48,798 bases of DNA from Alphaproteobacteria bacterium (GTDB taxonomy: Bacteria; Pseudomonadota; Alphaproteobacteria; UBA11136), in NCBI GenBank assembly GCA_016776635.1, contig JADHSZ010000013.1:1-48798 (forward strand), written 5' to 3'. Under the pieces are notes generated by a model. It had not been told where the DNA came from, did not search any database, and worked only from the letters and a program-made list of their open reading frames with translations. The position numbers and the translations under genes are program-made. Below are positions 42,546 through 48,798 of the stretch, one piece after another. The first letter of the stretch is position 1, and every line of letters begins with the position of its first letter.

Positions 42546-43445
42546 ATGCGAATTCTTACCCTCAATACCTTCCTTCTCGACGTGCGTCTGTTCGGGCGCC
42601 TGCCGCTCTATCCGTCCGCGCCCCACATAGCGCCGCGCCTTACAGCACTTCCCGCCGCCCTGGGCGAGGCCGGAGCCGATGTGATTTGCCTCCAGGAAGT
42701 CTTTCGCCGCCCCCATCGGCGCTTCATCGCCCAGGAACTGGCCGGCGCCTATCCCCATCATGCGGGCATTCGCCACCCCGGCCTGCCGCTGGGCACGGGA
42801 TTGCTTGTCCTGTCACGTCATCCCATCACCTGGACCCGCCCTCATGAATTCCGGGTCTCGTATTTGGAAGAAAAGCTGGTGATCCGCATGGGCATGCTGG
42901 AATGCCTGATCAGACATCCCGCCCTCGGCGAGGTGCGTGTGATTAACCTGCATCTGGTGGCGGGTGGCCTGTTCGGCCATCCCCAAAGCGAGCGCGCAGA
43001 ATCCGTCCGCGCCCACCAAATCGCCCAGGCCCTGGAACTTACTGCCGGCCACGAACAGGGCGAGACATGCATGACGGTCATCGCCGGCGACCTCAATGCC
43101 GGACCCCACTCATCGGTACAAAATTACCAACAGGTGCTGGACGCCGGATTCACCGACATATTCGCCGAAGAGGAATCCTGCGGCACGGCCACCGCCACCG
43201 ACTCATCTTCTGTGCCCCACATTACCTGGGATCCCGACAATCCTGTGATGACGGGCACGCGCACTATGTCCCTGCCGCCCCAGCGCATTGACCATGTCTT
43301 CGTCAAAAGGCGCGACGGCGCCCCATTACGGGGCGCAAGCGCCCGCGTAGTATTTCATGAGACCCGCGTGGATGTGGGCGGCGGACGGCGGATACCGCTG
43401 TCCGACCATTACGGGATTCTGGCGCGTATCGGAACCGACGACTGA
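42546..43445 (+). CDS. Endonuclease/exonuclease/phosphatase-family protein (neutral sphingomyelinase-like)
   Basis: A 299-residue EEP-fold hydrolase with the metal and catalytic motifs in order: RILTLNTFLLD (Asn), VICLQEVF (Glu), GLLVLSRHPI, VINLHLVAGG, VIAGDLNAGPHSS (Asp, Asn), RIDHVFVK and the final LSDHYGILA (Asp-His). The pattern LNTF...LQEV...SDHYG resembles bacterial neutral sphingomyelinase-like and phosphodiesterase members. No signal peptide is seen, so it is probably cytoplasmic. The substrate is unknown. It begins just after the terminator, with only a weak RBS. Confidence 0.78.
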   Translation: MRILTLNTFLLDVRLFGRLPLYPSAPHIAPRLTALPAALGEAGADVICLQEVFRRPHRRFIAQELAGAYPHHAGIRHPGLPLGTGLLVLSRHPITWTRPHEFRVSYLEEKLVIRMGMLECLIRHPALGEVRVINLHLVAGGLFGHPQSERAESVRAHQIAQALELTAGHEQGETCMTVIAGDLNAGPHSSVQNYQQVLDAGFTDIFAEEESCGTATATDSSSVPHITWDPDNPVMTGTRTMSLPPQRIDHVFVKRRDGAPLRGASARVVFHETRVDVGGGRRIPLSDHYGILARIGTDD

Positions 43446-43452
43446 AGATTTC

Positions 43453-43863
43453 TTACTCTTTGGGCAGATAGTCGCGAAAGTCCTGGTCGCCCTGGATCAC
43501 GTCATCGAGAAGCATGTTCATAAGTCCGAGAAAGCCGCGATTCACATCTTCCGGATCGGGATCATCCAGACACAGCTTTTCAAGATTTTCGGCAGTGGTG
43601 ATCAGCCTGCCGTGATAGGCCTTATGGTCTTCCCGTCCGGGAAATTCGATAACCTCCAGGACGTCTTCCTCACGCGCGAAATGGCGCCGGGCGGCGTTGA
43701 TAAAACGAAGAGAGAGCCGCGCCCCTTGGGAATAATCCTCACTGTTTAAAGCCCGGGACAGATCGTTCAGCGATTCCACAAGGAATTTGCGACTATCGTC
43801 GAGGGGCTGATAGCCCAACTCGAATGAGCCCTGCCATTCCACAAAACCCATATTGGAAGCCAT
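43453..43863 (-). CDS. Hemerythrin-like protein lacking two His ligands
   Basis: A 136-residue protein related to bacteriohemerythrin. From the ATG at 43863 (RBS GAGGGAG) it reads FELGYQPLDDSRKFLVESLNDL, then RRHFAREEDVLE with H61 and E65, and HKAYHGRL with H80 and H84. The first His position (normally QHK) is Ser-Arg (DDSRK). The last His (normally HI...D) is Val in DDVIQGDQDF, although the Asp is kept. A diiron site with only part of its ligands would be altered or absent. A frame extension to 43968 is rejected because it crosses the hairpin at 43958. Confidence 0.65.
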   Translation of the reverse strand: MASNMGFVEWQGSFELGYQPLDDSRKFLVESLNDLSRALNSEDYSQGARLSLRFINAARRHFAREEDVLEVIEFPGREDHKAYHGRLITTAENLEKLCLDDPDPEDVNRGFLGLMNMLLDDVIQGDQDFRDYLPKE

Positions 43864-44161
43864 GATATACGCTCCCTCAGTCATATTGTGAATCGTCGGA
43901 GCGACGTTCCACAAAATTACCCTAGCACGGAAAAACCATAAAATGAGTATGGAAATTGAAAACGCCACGCGGTCAGCGTGGCGTTTTCCCGGACCCCGGG
44001 GAGGATACGGTGGTTTAAAGTGATGTCTCTTCGGCCACGATCAGGCGGGGATCTCCGATCCGACAGCCTCCAAGGGCGGCGCGGATGCCCTCTGGTTTTG
44101 TGTGAAAAGATGAATCGCGTTCAGGGTCCTTGGCCGTGCCATCTCTCTTATTTTGGGGTGT
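43864..44161. other. 298-bp gap with a hairpin, no gene seen
   Basis: The first part holds the hemerythrin promoter region and the 43958-43988 hairpin. The rest (43989-44161), downstream of nirD, has no credible ORF; short open frames have non-coding composition. No RNA gene was recognised. Confidence 0.4.
43958..43988 (-). terminator. Hairpin, probable terminator of nirBD
   Basis: A perfect 13-bp stem GAAAACGCCACGC / GCGTGGCGTTTTC with loop GGTCA. On the minus strand it ends in TTTTC. It is 173 bases after the nirD stop. It is almost the same hairpin as the rpsD terminator at 47226, including the loop. Confidence 0.6.
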
Positions 44162-44503
44162 TCATGCCGGAATCGCCTCAAGTGCCGGCTCGGCCTTCAG
44201 GAAAAGCGAAATGACGCCATCTTCCAGACGCGACTGATAGCGCTCGGCGCAGCCCTCGTCCGGGGCCACGGCAACGCCGGAGGCCAGTTCGATGGCCCAG
44301 TTGTGCAACGGACAGGTTACGCGCTGGCCATGAACGATCCCCTGGGACAGCGGGCCGCCACGGTGCGGACAGCGGTCCTGAAGGGCGAACACCCGGTCAT
44401 GGGCGTCACGGAAAACGGCAATATCGCCGTGCCAGGTCTTGATGACCCGTGCGCCGAGTTTCGGGATATCCTCAAGGGTACATATTTCGATCCATTGCTT
44501 CAT
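44162..44503 (-). CDS. nirD: Nitrite reductase small subunit NirD (Rieske type)
   Basis: A 113-residue Rieske [2Fe-2S] protein, the small subunit of NAD(P)H-dependent assimilatory nitrite reductase. The cluster ligands are intact: C45-P-H47-RGGPLSQG and C64-PLHNW with H67. It follows nirB directly (2 bases) on the same strand. The usual nasA nitrate reductase gene is not next to it within this window. The ending is followed by a gap and a hairpin. Confidence 0.9.
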   Translation of the reverse strand: MKQWIEICTLEDIPKLGARVIKTWHGDIAVFRDAHDRVFALQDRCPHRGGPLSQGIVHGQRVTCPLHNWAIELASGVAVAPDEGCAERYQSRLEDGVISLFLKAEPALEAIPA

Positions 44504-44505
44504 GG

Positions 44506-46962
44506 CTAGGCTGAAACCTCCAAAGGTAAGAACTCGTGGATGTCCGGACCCGTGGCGTCGGCCATTTCCCGCCAGGGGTCATCCTGGGCGAAACGCTGGG
44601 CATGGAGGAAACGCCGGTGCAGGGCTTGGCGCCCCTCCTCGTCCCCGAGCATGCGCTGCTTGATATAGGTCAGGCCGACGCGCTCGATCCAGGGCGCGGT
44701 GCGTTCGAGATAGTGGGCCTCCTCGCGATAGAGCTGAAGGAAGGCGCCACAGTATTCGAGCACCTCGTCACTGCTCTCGACCTTGCACAACAGATCGGTG
44801 GCGCGCACCCTGACACCACCGTTACCGCCGAGATGAAGCTCCCAGCCTGAGTCCACCGCGACCACGCCGAAATCCTTGATCGTCGCCTCGGCGCAATTCC
44901 GCGGACAGCCGGAAACCGCCATTTTGAACTTGTGAGGGGTCCAGGCGCCCCAGCACATCTTCTCGATCTCGATGCCCATGGAGGTGGAATCCTGGGTGCC
45001 GAAGCGGCACCATTCGGAACCGACACAGGTCTTAACCGTGCGCACGGCCTTGCCATAGGCGTGGCCGGAAACCAGCCCGGCGCGGTTGAGGTCGCTCCAG
45101 ATCGCCGGCAGGGTTTCCTTCTCGATACCCAGAAGGTCGATTCTCTGGCCGCCGGTGATATGGATGCTGGGAACCTGGTATTTCTCGGCGGCATCGGCGA
45201 TGGCGCGTAATTCGTCGGCGGTCGTCATGCCACCCCATATGCGCGGCACCACTGAATAGGTGCCGTCCTTCTGGATGTTGGCGTGCACCCTCTCGTTAAT
45301 GAAGCGGGACTGTCCGTCGTCCTTATAGGCCCCTGGCCAGGCGCAAAGCAGATAATAATTGAGGGCCGGGCGGCATGCATGACAGCCGTCCGGTTCGCTC
45401 CATTCCATGAAACTCATGACCTCGGGAATGCTTTTCAGCTGGTTCTCGCGGATGGTCCTCTTGATGTCTTCGTGGGTGTACTGGGTGCATGTGCATAAAG
45501 GCTTTTCCTTCGGCGCCTCCGAATAATCGCCGCCCAGCGCAAAAGCGAGGATCTGCTGCACCTGCCCGGTGCATGACCCGCAAGAGGACGAAGCCTTGGT
45601 ATGGGCGCGCACGTCCTCGATGGTAAACAGGTTTTCCTCCGTGATGGCGTTGAGGATGTCCCCCTTACAGACGCCGTTACAGCCACATACTTCCGTGTCG
45701 TCGTCCATGGCCAGAATAGGATTCCCGGTGCCGTGCCCGGCATCGCCCAGATGCCCCTGGCCATACATCAAACGGTCGCGGGTATCGGTGATATCGACGC
45801 CGTCGCGCATCAATTGGAAATACCAGGTGGCGTCGGCGGCATCGCCGTAAAGGATGGCGCCGCGGATGCGGTTGTCTTCGATCACCAGCTTCTTGTAAAT
45901 GCCGCGCGACGGATCGTGAAACGTCAGCGTTTCCGTTCCCTCGCCGTCCTCGAAATCGCCCGCCGAGAAAAGGTCGATACCGGTGACCTTGAGCCGGGAG
46001 CATTCCTGTGACCCCTCATAGGCGGTTGACCCGATCATCGCCAGTTGATTGGCGCAGACCTTGGCCTGCTCGAATATGGGGGCGACCAGGCCATAGGTTT
46101 TATCTTTATGCTGTACGCATTCGCCGACGGCGTAGATACGGGGATCGAAGGTCTGCATGGTGTTGCCGACGGCAACGCCGCGTTCGCAATAGAGGCCGGC
46201 CTTCTCGGCGAGCGCGATGTTGGGCCGGATACCGACACTCATGACCACCATGTCGGCGGCAAGCTCGGTTCCGTCCTGCAAACGCACGGCGCGTACGCAT
46301 TCCTCGCCCAGGATGGCCTCGGTTTGCGCCGAGACCACGAAATGCAGGCCGCGTTCTTCCAGGGAGCGCCGCAGCATGATCCCGGCCATCTCGTCCAGCT
46401 GGCGCTCCATCAGGGTTTCCACGAGATGAACCACGGTCACATCCATGCCCTGCTTCATCAGGCTGTCGGCGGCCTCCAGCCCCAACAACCCACCCCCCAG
46501 CACCACCGCTCTGGTCTTTTCTCCGGCAGCCGCGATCATGGTCCGCACATCCTCGATATTGCGGAAGCTGACGACCCCGGTCAGGTCGTTGCCGGGAATG
46601 GGGAGAACGATCGGGTGCGAACCGGTGGCCAGCAACAACCGGTCGTAGGGAACGCAGGTTTCGTCACTGGCTTTCACCATGCGGTTGCGGCGGTCGATCT
46701 CGGTGATCTCCTTGCCGGTATAAAGGGTGATGGCGTTATCGACGTACCATTGCTCGGTGTTGAGCATGATCTCGTCGAAAGTTTTCTCGCCGGCAAGGAC
46801 CGGGGACAGCAGGATGCGGTTGTAATTACCACAGGGCTCGGCCCCGAAGACGGTAATGTCATAAAGGCCGGGAGCGAATTTAAGCAACTCCTCGACCACA
46901 CGCATGGCGGCCATGCCGTTACCGACCACGACCAGCTTTTCTTTTACGGGAACCGTTTCCAT
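44506..46962 (-). CDS. nirB: Nitrite reductase large subunit NirB
   Basis: A sirohaem enzyme that reduces nitrite to ammonium with NAD(P)H; about 818 residues from the ATG at 46962. Domains in order: FAD/NAD oxidoreductase (KLVVVGNGMAAMR, YNRILLSPVLAG, LGGGLLGLEAADSL, ADMVVMSVGIRPN), two BFD-like [2Fe-2S] segments (CGCNGVCKGDI, SCGSCTGQVQQIL) and the sulfite/nitrite reductase part (PRIWGGMTTADELRAI, CVGSEWCRFGTQDS, SGCPRNCAEATIKDFG), whose four Cys bind [4Fe-4S]/sirohaem. The open frame runs to 47034, but that start would lie upstream of the predicted sigma-54 start site. Met codons at 46977 and 46962 are the real candidates. Confidence 0.92.
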   Translation of the reverse strand: METVPVKEKLVVVGNGMAAMRVVEELLKFAPGLYDITVFGAEPCGNYNRILLSPVLAGEKTFDEIMLNTEQWYVDNAITLYTGKEITEIDRRNRMVKASDETCVPYDRLLLATGSHPIVLPIPGNDLTGVVSFRNIEDVRTMIAAAGEKTRAVVLGGGLLGLEAADSLMKQGMDVTVVHLVETLMERQLDEMAGIMLRRSLEERGLHFVVSAQTEAILGEECVRAVRLQDGTELAADMVVMSVGIRPNIALAEKAGLYCERGVAVGNTMQTFDPRIYAVGECVQHKDKTYGLVAPIFEQAKVCANQLAMIGSTAYEGSQECSRLKVTGIDLFSAGDFEDGEGTETLTFHDPSRGIYKKLVIEDNRIRGAILYGDAADATWYFQLMRDGVDITDTRDRLMYGQGHLGDAGHGTGNPILAMDDDTEVCGCNGVCKGDILNAITEENLFTIEDVRAHTKASSSCGSCTGQVQQILAFALGGDYSEAPKEKPLCTCTQYTHEDIKRTIRENQLKSIPEVMSFMEWSEPDGCHACRPALNYYLLCAWPGAYKDDGQSRFINERVHANIQKDGTYSVVPRIWGGMTTADELRAIADAAEKYQVPSIHITGGQRIDLLGIEKETLPAIWSDLNRAGLVSGHAYGKAVRTVKTCVGSEWCRFGTQDSTSMGIEIEKMCWGAWTPHKFKMAVSGCPRNCAEATIKDFGVVAVDSGWELHLGGNGGVRVRATDLLCKVESSDEVLEYCGAFLQLYREEAHYLERTAPWIERVGLTYIKQRMLGDEEGRQALHRRFLHAQRFAQDDPWREMADATGPDIHEFLPLEVSA

Positions 46963-46967
46963 CACCT

Positions 46968-47012
46968 GATGCACCATTCTGAAAAAAATCGGGACGACTT
47001 GAATGGTGCATC
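46968..47012. repeat. 12-bp perfect inverted repeat across the nirB start region
   Basis: GATGCACCATTC (46968-46979) and GAATGGTGCATC (47001-47012) are a perfect inverted repeat with a 21-base spacer. The upstream arm overlaps the predicted -12 box, and the other arm lies just before the nirB ATG. The half-sites TGCACC/GGTGCA resemble NtrC half-sites but the spacing is far too wide for one dimer. Confidence 0.6.
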
Positions 47013-47027
47013 GCAAAAATGATGCCA
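47012..47027 (-). promoter_or_regulatory. Sigma-54 promoter of nirBD
   Basis: On the minus strand the sequence is TGGCATCATTTTTGCG, with GG and GC at the exact -24/-12 spacing of the RpoN consensus TGGCACG-N4-TTGCW. Transcription would start near 47001, about 38 bases before the nirB ATG. RpoN control of nitrite assimilation is common. Confidence 0.6.
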
Positions 47028-47125
47028 GCTTCAAAAATTTTTATTTATTACTGTAATATCAATTAGTTACTGCAACAGAACCCCTTCATCCCATATTAAA
47101 ATTGTTGCACGCGCACAAAAACCAC

Positions 47126-47186
47126 CCATAAACTGCATAATAATTATGCAGTTTATTGCAATGATTATTTATTAGGCAGTTTATGG
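47126..47186. repeat. 29-bp perfect palindrome plus a third half-site, upstream of nirB
   Basis: ATAAACTGCATAAT at 47128-47141 and its complement at 47143-47156 form a perfect 14+1+14 palindrome. A further copy on the minus strand at 47169-47186 (CCATAAACTGCCTAATAA) matches the plus-strand copy at 47126-47143 in 17 of 18 bases. They lie about 125-185 bases upstream of the predicted RpoN start, the normal place for an enhancer-binding activator. Confidence 0.7.
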
Positions 47187-47221
47187 TGAAAAAAGACGGA
47201 AAGAGGCGGCGTATAAGAATC

Positions 47222-47248
47222 AAAAACGCCGCGCGGTCAGCGCGGCGT
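47222..47248 (-). terminator. Rho-independent terminator of rpsD
   Basis: On the minus strand ACGCCGCGC-TGACC-GCGCGGCGT forms a 9-bp stem, followed by TTTTTG, starting 29 bases after the rpsD stop. Confidence 0.85.
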
Positions 47249-47276
47249 CAGAAAATCGTGAAATGAAAAACTGTCT

Positions 47277-47894
47277 CTAGCGGGAGTAAAATTCCACCAC
47301 CAGATTGGGCTCCATCTGCACCGGATAGGGAATATCGGCAAGATGGGGGCCACGCAGGAGAGTTCCCTGCATCTTCTGAAAGTCCACATTCACGTAATCG
47401 GGGGTCTCGCGCTCGGGCGAAACGATGGCATCGAGAACCATCGGCAGTTCGCGGGATTTCTCCCTGACCGTAATCACGTCGCCGTCCTTGACCCGGAAAC
47501 TGGAGATATTGACCCGCTTGCCATTGACCTGGATATGGCCGTGATTGATGAACTGGCGGGCGGCGAACACGGTGGGCACGAATTTCATGCGATAGATCAC
47601 GGCATCGAGGCGGCGCTCCAGCAGTTCCACCAGATTTTCACCCGTATCACCCTTACGCTGCACGGCCTCGCCATAAAGACGGCGGAACTGGCGCTCGGTG
47701 ATATTGCCGTAATAACCCTTGAGCTTCTGCTTGGCCATAAGCTGGATGCCGAAGTCGGACGGCTTGCGCTTGCGCGCATTGCCGTGCTGGCCGGGACCAT
47801 AGTCGCGGCGGTTGGCCGGGCTCTTGGGCCGACCCCATAGATTGGCGCGCAGACGGCGGTCAATCTTGTGTTTCGACTGGATTCGCTTGGTCAT
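47277..47894 (-). CDS. rpsD: 30S ribosomal protein S4
   Basis: Primary 16S rRNA-binding protein of the small subunit. The 205-residue protein starts [20 protein letters not shown] and has the S4 RNA-binding motif [31 protein letters not shown]. The N-terminal zinc Cys set is absent (zinc-less form). It is monocistronic here, with its own promoter and terminator, unlike the enterobacterial alpha-operon arrangement, and this is usual in alphaproteobacteria. Confidence 0.97.
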   Translation of the reverse strand: MTKRIQSKHKIDRRLRANLWGRPKSPANRRDYGPGQHGNARKRKPSDFGIQLMAKQKLKGYYGNITERQFRRLYGEAVQRKGDTGENLVELLERRLDAVIYRMKFVPTVFAARQFINHGHIQVNGKRVNISSFRVKDGDVITVREKSRELPMVLDAIVSPERETPDYVNVDFQKMQGTLLRGPHLADIPYPVQMEPNLVVEFYSR

Positions 47895-47942
47895 GGATAA
47901 ATTCGTCTTGTCTCTGTCACAGGGTTTACGTGAAGAGCGCGT

Positions 47943-47970
47943 AATATACTTGGCGCGGCCCCCATGTCAA
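47943..47970 (-). promoter_or_regulatory. Strong sigma-70 promoter of rpsD
   Basis: On the minus strand TTGACA (47965-47970) is followed after 16 bases by TATATT (47943-47948). Transcription would start about 42 bases before the rpsD ATG. Confidence 0.7.
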
Positions 47971-47985
47971 ACCGATTTACCGCGT

Positions 47986-48798
47986 TCACGTTTTGCCTTT
48001 TTTCGCGGCGTTTCCCCTGCCTTCCGTCTTTCTCAGGCTGGTCAGGGCAGAGATGATTCCGCGCAGGGTCTTTACCTCGTGATCCATGAGGCCGGCACGC
48101 TGGAACATATTGCGGATATTGCGCACCATGGCCGGGCGTTTCTCGGGCGGGCGCAGGAATCCTCCGCTATCGAGCTCCTCTTCAAGATGGCCGAAGAACC
48201 CAAGCAATTCCTTCTTGGTGGCCGGTTTCGCGCCATGCCGCACCAGATGTTCGCCTTCACTGTCGCTCCCGGCCTCAAACCATTCATAGGCGAAGAGCAA
48301 AACCGCCTGGGCGAGATTGAGTGAACGATAGGCGGGGTTCAGGGACGCGATCATAACGGCGTCGGCCAGGGCCACGTCATCATTGACCAACCCGCTGCGC
48401 TCGCGACCGAACAATACGCCACAGGCCTCGCCGCTGTCGCTGAAGGCGCGGGTTTTCTCGCCCGCCACGCGCGGACTGAGAATGGTCTTGTTCATATCGC
48501 GGCCGCGCGCCGTGGCCGCCAGCACATAACCTAGATCGGCGATGGCCTCGGCGGTGGTGTCGAACAGTTTCGCGCTTTCGAGGACGCTGTCGGCGCCCGA
48601 AGCCGCGGCTACCGCCTTTTCATGGGGCCAGCCCTGGCGTGGCCGCACCAGACGCAGATCGGTCAGGCCGCAGTTGAGCATGGCCCGCGCCGTGGTGCCG
48701 ATATTCTCAGCCATCTGGGGATCCACGAGGATGATGGCCGGGGCCACGGCCCCGCCTTCCGCCGTACCGTCGGGACGCCGTGAATCAGTTCCGGCCAT
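47986..48798 (-). CDS. trmJ: TrmJ-family tRNA/rRNA 2'-O-methyltransferase (SPOUT), start at window edge
   Basis: A SPOUT-fold methyltransferase, probably TrmJ, which 2'-O-methylates position 32 of tRNA. It has the SpoU pattern: ILVDPQMAENIGTTARAMLNCGL, LAATARGRDMNK, GVLFGRERSGLVNDDV (SAM knot) and NPAYRSLNLAQAVLLFAYEW. The C-terminal part (EELDSGGFLRPPEKRPAMVRNIRNMFQRA) is the TrmJ-specific extension. It has 270 residues from an ATG at the window edge. That start fits, with a polar non-conserved N-terminus, but a start beyond the window cannot be excluded. Confidence 0.88.
   Translation of the reverse strand: MAGTDSRRPDGTAEGGAVAPAIILVDPQMAENIGTTARAMLNCGLTDLRLVRPRQGWPHEKAVAAASGADSVLESAKLFDTTAEAIADLGYVLAATARGRDMNKTILSPRVAGEKTRAFSDSGEACGVLFGRERSGLVNDDVALADAVMIASLNPAYRSLNLAQAVLLFAYEWFEAGSDSEGEHLVRHGAKPATKKELLGFFGHLEEELDSGGFLRPPEKRPAMVRNIRNMFQRAGLMDHEVKTLRGIISALTSLRKTEGRGNAAKKGKT

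Noticed and set aside
46968..47012. A single NtrC dimer site formed by TGCACC and GGTGCA
   Set aside because: NtrC half-sites need about 5 bases between them; here about 29 lie between.

Overview
The window looks like a chromosome segment from a motile, GC-rich alphaproteobacterium, most likely of the Rhodospirillales type. Pointers are an ATPase inhibitor subunit zeta (DUF1476) gene next to purB, an operon purC-purS-purQ-purL-bolA-grxD, a CheZ phosphatase ending in a CheY-binding-type tail, a zinc-less S4 protein, and an oxygen-independent ubiquinone operon ubiTUV. No CRISPR array, rRNA, prophage or transposase gene was seen. One tRNA gene (Leu, anticodon TAA) is present. About 55 protein genes are supported and cover most of the window.

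Region by region. 1-8.6 kb: the end of queG, a c-di-GMP GGDEF-EAL protein, cheZ, a prolyl aminopeptidase overlapping a STAS protein, several small exported or regulatory proteins, a 266-bp inverted-repeat element, an Asp/Asn hydroxylase and ppa. 8.6-11.6 kb: a copper-type P1B ATPase with three N-terminal metal-binding repeats and a small exported protein, separated by a 78-bp repeat that recurs beside the tRNA-Leu gene. 11.7-22.9 kb: an eleven-gene, tightly packed cluster for a modified nucleotide sugar. It holds a heptose-type nucleotidyltransferase-phosphatase fusion, a heptose-7-phosphate-type kinase, three SDR epimerases/dehydratases, a cupin epimerase, a sugar C-methyltransferase, a PLP aminotransferase and two further methyltransferases, and ends with a TPR/GT41 (SPINDLY/OGT-like) glycosyltransferase. 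22.9-25.6 kb: ubiT-ubiU-ubiV. 25.9-33.4 kb: tRNA-Leu, bluB, a CinA-type protein, sfsA, the overlapping trio map-radC-hspQ, a ZIP transporter and htpG with a heat-shock-type promoter. 33.4-41.5 kb: a hemerythrin, purB, the zeta subunit, an NRDE protein and the purine operon. 41.6-44 kb: a flagellin-like protein without the usual N-terminal D0 domain, with tandem palindromes in its leader and its own terminator, an endonuclease/exonuclease/phosphatase protein and a second, ligand-depleted hemerythrin. 44.1-48.8 kb: nirBD behind a sigma-54-type promoter with an upstream palindrome, rpsD, and a TrmJ-type methyltransferase.

How the parts may work together (inference). The sugar cluster appears to activate a heptose or heptose-like sugar as a nucleotide sugar, then epimerise, aminate and methylate it. 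The terminal GT41 protein would attach the product to protein, and flagellin is a reasonable target given CheZ and a flagellin-like gene in the same window. ubiTUV, nirBD and the hemerythrins fit an organism that meets low oxygen and uses nitrate or nitrite.

The most interesting items for follow-up are the flagellin-like protein and its leader, the sugar-GT41 cluster, the inverted-repeat element whose outer end carries a gene's TAG stop at two loci, the duplicated tRNA-Leu upstream region in front of the copper ATPase, and the sigma-54/palindrome control region of nirB.
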